DNA of 64,000 nt from Salinispora mooreana (GTDB lineage Bacteria > Actinomycetota > Actinomycetes > Mycobacteriales > Micromonosporaceae). Below the pieces are notes generated by a model that searched no databases, was not told the origin of the DNA, and worked only from the letters and a program-made list of their open reading frames with translations. The stretch lies in assembly GCF_000379065.1 (NCBI RefSeq), contig NZ_KB900614.1:4864033-4928032 (forward strand), in the 5' to 3' direction. Numbering within the stretch: the stretch's first letter is position 1; each line of letters begins with the position of its first letter. A program made the position numbers and the translations under genes. Below, one piece after another: positions 56,583 to 64,000 of this stretch.

Positions 56583-57185
56583 GTGGAGGTACGGCGGATC
56601 GGGCCGGAGTTGGCTGAGGCTGCGGCTGAGGTGTTGGCCGAGGCGTTTGACGGCTACTCCTGGACCGCGTGGACCGTGGGCGCCGATCGGCATCGGGAAC
56701 GGCTGGCAAACCTCTTCGCGGTGACCCTGACCACGGTTGGCCTCCCGTACGGGGATGTCTGGGCGGCGCTGGACACCCACGGCCGCCCGCAGGCGGTGGC
56801 GGTGTGGCTGCGGTCGGATCGACCGGTGCCCGACGAGGTCTGGGCCGACGTGGCTGCCGCGGACGCGAAGTATGCCGGGGACCGGCATTCGGCGATGCTC
56901 GCCGCCGAGGCGGCCTGTGCCCCGCTGCGGGCCGAGGAGCCGGCGTTCCTGCTGGCCACGGTGGGGGTTCGCCCCACGGGCCAGGGCGGGGGAGTCGGCT
57001 CGCGGCTGCTGCGTCCCGGCCTGGCCGAGGCGGACCGGGCTGGCCTGCCGGCGACGCTGGAGACATCCGCCTCGGCGAATCTGCGGTTCTATGGGCGGTT
57101 TGGGTTCGAGGTGACCGGGGAGGTGACCGTGCCGGGCGGGGGGCCGCGGGTGTGGGCGATGCGCCGTCCTCCGGCCGGCGTGTAG
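56583..57185 (+). CDS. GNAT-family N-acetyltransferase
   Basis: A 200-aa GNAT protein. The acetyl-CoA site is LLATVGVRPTGQGGGVGSRL (V-x-P-x6-G-x-G-x-G pattern) near residue 125, then LETSASANLRFYGRFGFEVTGE, the typical end of the fold. The acceptor is not predictable. GTG 56583 begins EVRRIGPELAEAAAEVL. It precedes rtcB by 28 bases and may share its transcript. Confidence 0.88.
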   Translation: MEVRRIGPELAEAAAEVLAEAFDGYSWTAWTVGADRHRERLANLFAVTLTTVGLPYGDVWAALDTHGRPQAVAVWLRSDRPVPDEVWADVAAADAKYAGDRHSAMLAAEAACAPLRAEEPAFLLATVGVRPTGQGGGVGSRLLRPGLAEADRAGLPATLETSASANLRFYGRFGFEVTGEVTVPGGGPRVWAMRRPPAGV

Positions 57186-57213
57186 GCCGCACCGGACCGG
57201 GTAGGTCGCGCGG

Positions 57214-58632
57214 GTGGAGCTGGTTGAGGAGTCGCCGTACCGTTTCCGGATCGACCGGCGGGACCCGATGCGGGTCCCGGGGGTGGTGTTCGCGGCCGAG
57301 GCGCTACTGCCGGAGATCGGGGCGGATGGGTCGTTGGAGCAGGTCGCGGCCGTCGCCACGCTGCCCGGCATCGTCGATGCCTCGTACGTCATGCCGGATG
57401 TGCATCTGGGCTACGGCTTTCCGATCGGCGGGGTGGCCGCCACCGATGTGGCGGCGGGCGGGGTGGTGTCTCCGGGCGGGGTGGGCTTCGACATCTCCTG
57501 CGGTGTGCGGCTGCTCACGGCCGACCTCGATCTGGCGGGGCTGCGTCCCCGGCTCGACGCGGTCATGGATGGGCTGGCGGAGGCGACGCCGCGGGGGGCG
57601 GGACGGGGCGCGGCATGGCACCTGTCGGGCCGCTCGGACGTGGACGGGGTGCTGCGCGACGGGTCGCGGTACGCGGTGCAGCGCGGCTTCGGCGTCGAGC
57701 GGGACCTGGAGCGCTGCGAGGACCAGGGTGCGCTGGGTGACGCCGACCCGGGTGCGGTCGGTGAACGGGCGATTGAGCGTGGCGCGAAGCAGGTGGGCAG
57801 TCTCGGTTCGGGCAACCACTTCCTCGAGGTGCAGGCCGTCACGGAGGTGTATGACCAGCGCGTCGCGGAGGTCTTCGGGCTGCGGCCCGGCCAGGTCTGT
57901 GTGATGATCCATTGTGGCTCTCGTGGGCTGGGGCACCAGATCTGCGCCGACTATGTGCGCCGGATGGAGAACGCGATGCGCCGCTACGGCATCGAGGTGC
58001 CGGACCGGCAGCTCGCCTGCGCCCCGGTCTCGTCACCGGAGGGGCACGCCTATCTTGGCGCGATGGCCGCCGCCGCCAACTACGCCCGGGCGAATCGTCA
58101 GCTACTCACCCACGTGAGCCGGCTGGTCTTTCGTCGGGTCACCGGCGCAAGCCTCGACCTGGTCTACGACGTCTCACACAATCAGGCGAAGATCGAGACC
58201 CACGGGGTGGATGGCGAGCGGCGTTCGCTCTGCGTGCATCGCAAGGGTGCCACCCGCGCGCTGCCTCCGGGACACCCGGACCTGCCGGCGGAGCTGGCTG
58301 AGGTCGGGCAGCCGGTCCTCATCCCCGGGTCGATGGGCACCGCGTCCTACGTGTTGACCGGGGTCTCCGGTGCCCCCGCCTTCGCCTCCAGATGTCATGG
58401 GGCCGGGCGGGTGCGCAGCCGGAAGCAGGCGGTGCGGGCCGAGCGCGGCCAGGATCCGCGCGAGCAGCTCGTTGCGCGGGACATCGCCGTCCGCGGTGCT
58501 TCTCGGCGGGGCCTGGCCGAGGAGATGCCGGCGGCGTACAAGGACATCGACGCCGTGGTCGAGGCCACCGAGGGCGCCGGGCTGTGCCGGAAGGTCGCCC
58601 GGTTGGCGCCGATCGGCGTTGTCAAGGGCTGA
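57214..58632 (+). CDS. rtcB: RNA-splicing ligase RtcB
   Basis: A 472-aa RNA ligase that joins 2',3'-cyclic phosphate (or 3'-phosphate) and 5'-OH ends using GTP and Mn2+. Metal and GMP sites are intact: MPDVHLGYGFPIGGVAATDV, FDISCGVRLL (Cys ligand), GSGNHFLEVQ, MIHCGSRGLGHQ, SHNQAKIE, HRKGATRALPPG, PGSMGTASYVLTG and CHGAGRVRSR, where the His is the guanylylated residue. Its helper archease is encoded convergently just downstream. In bacteria RtcB repairs RNA cut by toxins or stress nucleases. Confidence 0.97.
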   Translation: MELVEESPYRFRIDRRDPMRVPGVVFAAEALLPEIGADGSLEQVAAVATLPGIVDASYVMPDVHLGYGFPIGGVAATDVAAGGVVSPGGVGFDISCGVRLLTADLDLAGLRPRLDAVMDGLAEATPRGAGRGAAWHLSGRSDVDGVLRDGSRYAVQRGFGVERDLERCEDQGALGDADPGAVGERAIERGAKQVGSLGSGNHFLEVQAVTEVYDQRVAEVFGLRPGQVCVMIHCGSRGLGHQICADYVRRMENAMRRYGIEVPDRQLACAPVSSPEGHAYLGAMAAAANYARANRQLLTHVSRLVFRRVTGASLDLVYDVSHNQAKIETHGVDGERRSLCVHRKGATRALPPGHPDLPAELAEVGQPVLIPGSMGTASYVLTGVSGAPAFASRCHGAGRVRSRKQAVRAERGQDPREQLVARDIAVRGASRRGLAEEMPAAYKDIDAVVEATEGAGLCRKVARLAPIGVVKG

Positions 58633-58671
58633 TGCCCGGGTGGGCCGCCCGGAGCTGGCGGTGGTGCCGCC

Positions 58672-59112
58672 TCACACGTCCACGGTGAGCGCGCAGGACC
58701 AGCGGGGACCGTCGGGGCCGAAGCGCAGCTCGTGCAGGGAGATGGCTTTCGGAACGGCGCCGACCAACTCCACCGCGTCGGCGTCGATGGTCTGCCAGCG
58801 TACGTGTAGCCCGTCGGCGCCGTCGTCGCGAACCTCGGTACGCAGTGGCAGCTCGCCTGTGGTCTCCATCCGGAAGATCACCTCTTCGAGGATGGTCACC
58901 AGGAGGTCTGCGTCCTCGTCGGCGGGGGCGTGGTAGACCTGTTCGTTGGCGGGTTGCGCCGGGCCCGGGTCAACGAAGGTCTCCACCAGGGCGGTGACCG
59001 CCTCGGCCACGCACTCCTCCCGTGTCGGCGCCCACGCCTCGATGCGTACGTCGGCGGTGTGCGGCAGGCAGTGGTGGCCGCGTTCGGGCTGTGCTTCCAC
59101 GCCCCCGATCAT
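58672..59112 (-). CDS. Archease
   Basis: A 146-aa archease, the activator that helps RtcB load GMP. HTADVRIEAWAPTREECVAE near residue 18 and the terminal CALTVDV hold the metal-binding acids; DLLVTILEEVIFRMETTGEL and GAVPKAISLHELRF are family blocks. It is encoded on the opposite strand and ends 40 bases from the rtcB stop, so the two are convergent rather than an operon as in many other genomes. Confidence 0.93.
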   Translation of the reverse strand: MIGGVEAQPERGHHCLPHTADVRIEAWAPTREECVAEAVTALVETFVDPGPAQPANEQVYHAPADEDADLLVTILEEVIFRMETTGELPLRTEVRDDGADGLHVRWQTIDADAVELVGAVPKAISLHELRFGPDGPRWSCALTVDV

Positions 59113-59227
59113 CCGCTACGATCGCCCGCTCCGGACGGGGTTCGCCGCGGTGGGCTTCCGAGTCCTGTTGAATGCGTTGATGGTGATGGATAGAGTTTAG
59201 TGCACGGGCTCGTTTATGGGAGACACC

Positions 59228-60704
<1,477 letters not shown>

Positions 60705-60712
<8 letters not shown>

Positions 60713-61637
60713 GTTTGACTACCACTCGGCGAACGCTGTGGTCACCGGCGCTGCCAGCGGGATCGGCGCCGCCCTCGCCCATGGCCTGGCTGCGCGCGGC
60801 AGTGACCTGGTCCTGCTCGATCGCGATGCCGAGCGCCTGGCCACCGTGGTGAGCGCGGTCCGCACCGCGTACCCGGACCGGCGGGTGGACCCGGTCGTCG
60901 TGGACCTCGCCAACGCGGCGGCCACGGCAAAGGCAGCCGCGCAGGTCCGCGTTCGCCATCCCCGAATCCGGCTGTTGGTCAACAACGCCGGGGTGGCACT
61001 GGGCGGTCGGTTCGACCAGGTGACCCTGGACGAGTTCCAGTGGGTGGTTGACATCAACTTCCGTGCGGTCGTGCAGCTCACGCACGCGTTGCTGCCCGCC
61101 CTGAAGGCGGAGCCCGGCTCGCACCTGGTAAACGTCTCCAGCCTGTTCGGGCTGATCGCCCCGCCCGGGCAGGCCGCCTACTCGGCGACCAAGTTCGCCG
61201 TCCGTGGCTTCACCGAGGCGTTGCGCCACGAACTGGCCGCCGACGGCATCGGTGTCACCTCCGTGCACCCCGGGGGGATCGCCACCCGGATCACCGAGAA
61301 CGCGCGGATCGGCAGCGGCGTGAACCGGGACGACTACGAGGCGGGCCGGCGGCAGTTCGATCGCCTGCTCAGCATCCCACCCGCCCGAGCCGCCGAGGTG
61401 ATCCTGCGGGGCGTGGAACGCCGCCGGCCCCGGGTGCTCATCGGCTGGTCGGCGAAGCTACCCGACCTGATCGCCCGGATCGCGCCGGCCTCGTACGGGA
61501 GGTTGTTGCGGGTCGGGCTCAACCAGACCGCCGGTGCGCCGACGCGTCGGCTGACCACCGGGGCTGCGCCCGCACCGCAATCGGCCGACCAGCGTCCGAC
61601 GGTGTCGCCCCCAGCTCCGGCGGACGACTCGGTGTGA
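60705..61637 (+). CDS. Short-chain dehydrogenase/reductase
   Basis: A 310-aa SDR. NAD(P) loop VVTGAASGIGAALAHGLAAR near residue 13, VNNAGVALGG near 92, and the catalytic YSATK (AAYSATKFAVRGF near 160) with the preceding Ser in NVSSLFGL. The extra 60-residue C-terminal part resembles SDRs paired with monooxygenases. The overlap with the monooxygenase gene implies a joint pathway, such as alcohol to ketone to ester. Confidence 0.92.
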
Positions 61638-62101
61638 CCGCCGACACCTGGTGTGGCGGCCGGTACTCCTGATGGATCGGATCGTGGAGATCAACGATCT
61701 CCTCAGCCTGGCTGCCTCCCGGTACCTGTCGGGACCCCGCTCCGCGATCCAGGACGGAGAGCTGACCGCGATCACCGGAAGTCGTTTCTGGGCACGGCAT
61801 ACCACATCCACCGGCCGGGAGGCCTGGCGGACGGCCGCAGGCCGCGCTGTGGCCGACGCGGTCTGGGTGTGGCACTTTCGTGTTCCGTAGTGTGCCGTCA
61901 GCGCCTCTTGCCCGGTTTGTGGCCGCCGGAAGCCGCCGATCGCCTGTGACCTGCGCCGCAGCTACTTCCATCCAGGGTGATCCCCGGAATGTCGGATATG
62001 GCGATTGGGTTGTGTCCCCGGTACCGCCGGAACCACACCCACATGGCGGTTCCGCAAGGAGTGCTCACCCGGAGCGCTTCGCCTGACCGAAAGGGCACAT
62101 C
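61638..62101. other. Gap upstream of the transglycosylase-like gene
   Basis: About 460 bases. A + strand frame from 61672 (DRIVEINDLLSLAASRYLSG...) is open for about 70 codons but has no ribosome site or known motif. CGGAACC (62028-62034) and GGTTCCG (62048-62054) form a small hairpin in the 5' region of the next gene. No riboswitch consensus could be matched. Confidence 0.4.
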
Positions 62102-62872
62102 GTGAAGTGTGACTTCACCCGATGGCTCCCGGCCATCGCGAAGACCCCGCACCAATGGCTCTCGACGGAGCCGAACCGCAAGCTTGTCCTGAGCGTGGCT
62201 GGCGTAGCAGCGATCGGAGGTCTCGCGCTCGCGCCGACCGCCGCTGCGGCCTCGGTGACCAGCGGCCCGCATGCGGGCGCCGTATCCGCCATCGAACTGG
62301 CCACCGGCAAACAGGCGGCGGACCCGGACCCCGAGCCGGCCCCGGACTCCGAGCCGGCCCCGACGGAGTCAACCGCCGACCCGGACCGGAGTCCCGAGGC
62401 GGCAGCGAGCGACACCGACGGCACCAACTCGCCCACCCGGGAACAACTGATCCCCTACGGTGTGCAGGGTGCCCAGTCCTACATCCAGGTTGACGACGCT
62501 CAGCGCACGAACGCCAAGGAGATCATCGAGGTCGCCAAGGCGACCGGGGTCGGCGAGCGGGGTGCGGTCATCGGCGTGGCGACCGCGCTGCAGGAGTCGA
62601 AGCTGTACAACCTCGGCCACCTGGGCAGCTACAACGACCACGACTCGCAGGGCCTGTTCCAGCAGCGCCCGTCAACCGGTTGGGGCACGCCGGCGCAGAT
62701 CACCGATCCGCAGTACGCCGCGACGGCGTTCTTCGAGGCGCTCAAGAACGTCAACGGCTGGCAGGAGCTGCCGCTGACGACCGCCGCGCAGACGGTACAG
62801 GTGTCCGCGTACCCGTTCCACTACGCTCAGTGGGAAGAGCAGGCAGCAGAGCTCGTCGCCGAGCTCTGGTGA
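62102..62872 (+). CDS. Secreted lysozyme/transglycosylase-like protein
   Basis: A 256-aa exported protein. The N-terminal 35 residues are polar before a hydrophobic signal (LVLSVAGVAAIGGLALAPTA); a Pro/Glu/Asp-rich linker (DPDPEPAPDSEPAPTEST) follows. The C-terminal 140 residues hold the lysozyme-like fold: GAVIGVATALQESKLYNLGH with the likely catalytic Glu, SQGLFQQRPSTGWGTPAQI and FHYAQWEEQAAELV. It probably acts on peptidoglycan at the cell surface. GTG 62102 follows GAAAGGGCA. Confidence 0.85.
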   Translation: MKCDFTRWLPAIAKTPHQWLSTEPNRKLVLSVAGVAAIGGLALAPTAAAASVTSGPHAGAVSAIELATGKQAADPDPEPAPDSEPAPTESTADPDRSPEAAASDTDGTNSPTREQLIPYGVQGAQSYIQVDDAQRTNAKEIIEVAKATGVGERGAVIGVATALQESKLYNLGHLGSYNDHDSQGLFQQRPSTGWGTPAQITDPQYAATAFFEALKNVNGWQELPLTTAAQTVQVSAYPFHYAQWEEQAAELVAELW

Positions 62873-62877
62873 CAACC

Positions 62878-62909
62878 GCCGGCCGTTGCCCAGCTGGGCA
62901 ACGGCCGGC
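62878..62909. terminator. Bidirectional terminator
   Basis: A perfect 14-bp stem (GCCGGCCGTTGCCC with its complement) and an AGCT loop between convergent genes. Confidence 0.9.
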
Positions 62910-62917
62910 TCCTCAGG

Positions 62918-64000
62918 TCAGCTCAGCGGCGCGCTCTCCTGACACAGCCGCGACGAGCCGGCGGTCACCGACCAGCCCGTCACAAAGCGGCTGCCGGTGC
63001 TGCTCTGGGTCCGGTCAACCAGGTGGAACCAGTCCATCCGGCACTGCTGTGGCGTCACCTCCAGTACCCCGTAGCCATGCCCGTCCAACTCGTTCCAGCG
63101 CACGTGCGGGTTGGTGGAGCGGATCAGGCCCGACGCCAGATCACTGAGCGCGTTGCCCTCCCGCATCCCCAGGAAGTCGTTGATGTTGTCGCTGGTCACC
63201 GACGGCACCACGAACTCCGCAGCGGCCGGGTTGGTCAGCCCGGTCGACTGCGTGGTCAGCTCGTTCGCCCACGAGGTGTGGACATCGCCGGTCAGGAAGA
63301 CCACGTCCCGGGTCTCGGTCGCCAACAGGTGGTCAATCAGCTCGTTGCGGTCAGCGTTGTAGCCGTCCCACTGGTCGGGGTTGAGCACCGCCCCGTTCTG
63401 TGGGATGCCGAGCAACGTGCCCAGCGGCCCGAGCAGCCAGGAGGGGAGGGCACCCACGTCCAGCCGGGAGATCATGACCGGATTGCCGACCAGCTTCCAC
63501 TGGGCATCCGAGGTGGCCAGGCCCGCCTTGAGCCAGGCCATCTGCGCCTCGCCGGTGATCGTCCGCTCCGGGTCGTCAACGGCCAGACCCGATGCCTGCT
63601 CGGACCGGTACGTCCGCAGGTCCAGCATGGACAGGTCGGCGAGCCGCCCGAAGCGCAACCGTCGATAGATCGCACCGTCCGCTCCGGTGCGCACCGGCAT
63701 CCACTCCGCGTACGCCTGACGCGCTGCCGCCATCCGATCGGTGAAGCTGCCCTCGGCGCCAGGGGTGTGGTTCTCCGCACCGCCCGACCACTGGTCGTTG
63801 GCGACCTCGTGATCGTCCCAGGTGATCGCCCACGGCACCGACGCGTGCAGGGTCTGTAGATCGGGGTCGCTCTTGTAGAGCGCATGCCGGACGCGGTAGT
63901 CCTGTAGCGTCAGCGTTTCGTGCCCCGGTCGGACCGACCGCACCACGGTGCCCCCGGCGGCGAACTCCCCGGTGCCGTACTCGTACAGGTAGTCGCCGAG
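62918..64000 (-). CDS. Alkaline phosphatase D (PhoD-type), 5' end outside the window
   Basis: The C-terminal 361 residues of a PhoD-family metallophosphatase, open to the window edge. PWAITWDDHEVANDQWSGGA and VVFLTGDVHTSWANEL hold the metal-binding Asp and His residues; SMLDLRTYRSEQ and KLVGNPVMISRLD are family blocks. PhoD enzymes are exported by Tat and release phosphate from phosphodiesters. The missing N-terminus (signal and Fibronectin-like PhoD_N domain) lies beyond 64000. Confidence 0.92.
   Translation of the reverse strand, partial: LGDYLYEYGTGEFAAGGTVVRSVRPGHETLTLQDYRVRHALYKSDPDLQTLHASVPWAITWDDHEVANDQWSGGAENHTPGAEGSFTDRMAAARQAYAEWMPVRTGADGAIYRRLRFGRLADLSMLDLRTYRSEQASGLAVDDPERTITGEAQMAWLKAGLATSDAQWKLVGNPVMISRLDVGALPSWLLGPLGTLLGIPQNGAVLNPDQWDGYNADRNELIDHLLATETRDVVFLTGDVHTSWANELTTQSTGLTNPAAAEFVVPSVTSDNINDFLGMREGNALSDLASGLIRSTNPHVRWNELDGHGYGVLEVTPQQCRMDWFHLVDRTQSSTGSRFVTGWSVTAGSSRLCQESAPLS

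Noticed and set aside
61960..62101. ydaO-type (cyclic di-AMP) riboswitch before the transglycosylase-like gene
   Set aside because: Such genes often have one, but I could not match the conserved ydaO blocks; only a 7-bp hairpin is seen.

Overview
The window is about 70% GC chromosomal DNA from an actinobacterium. Dense genes, many GTG starts, GTGA/ATGA overlaps, DUF397/XRE regulator pairs, Cebr-like and IdeR/DmdR-like boxes, leaderless TAnnnT promoters and a stand-alone lycopene cyclase fit Micromonosporaceae (Salinispora or Micromonospora type). The genus is an inference from protein style, not a database result.

Layout. 0-10 kb: housekeeping genes (htpG, a pyridoxal-kinase-like gene, nicotinate phosphoribosyltransferase, a YciO/Sua5 protein, two membrane proteins, a D-Ala-D-Ala carboxypeptidase, glycerol kinase). 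10.6-14.3 kb: two tandem oligopeptide-binding lipoproteins with duplicated flanks. 15-17.4 kb: methyltransferase, NUDIX protein and a decayed XRE/DUF397 locus. 17.5-21.3 kb: a large secreted GH3 glucosidase behind a CebR-like box. 21.5-25.1 kb: a Phd/PIN toxin-antitoxin pair and an iron-box siderophore group (exporter, siderophore-interacting protein, acyl-CoA N-acyltransferase). 25-29.7 kb: a broken LuxR-type regulator, a PEP-mutase-like gene, an orphan Ser/Thr/Cys-rich RiPP precursor, MarR, a potassium channel and DUF1622 proteins. 29.7-35.3 kb: acyl-CoA synthetase, slipin, an MFS exporter with an attenuator-like leader, lycopene cyclase. 36.8-43.8 kb: a secreted BNR protein and a tightly coupled sugar ABC operon.

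43.8-53.8 kb is an integrated mobile element. It is bounded by a 67-bp perfect direct repeat that contains the 3' part of a tRNA-Lys(CTT) gene and its terminator. Inside are a tyrosine integrase, an excisionase, arm-type site pairs near both ends, an 11-bp-period GGTACC iteron set on the integrase start, an array of ten hairpins, an HNH protein, a low-GC cargo operon (secreted protein, ABC ATPase, two membrane proteins) and a divergent regulator locus whose relic paralogue sits at 16-17.4 kb.

53.8-64 kb: DUF218 protein, a truncated TPR regulator, a low-GC exported protein, GNAT, RtcB RNA ligase with convergent archease, a Baeyer-Villiger-type monooxygenase with an SDR, a secreted transglycosylase-like protein and a PhoD phosphatase that runs off the end.

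The strongest leads for new biology are the MFS leader (leaderless MTWRH peptide, a hairpin that traps the ribosome site, then a frame-shifting 13-bp repeat), the orphan RiPP precursor, and the hairpin array in the mobile element. All functional calls come from reading motifs by eye; no search was run.
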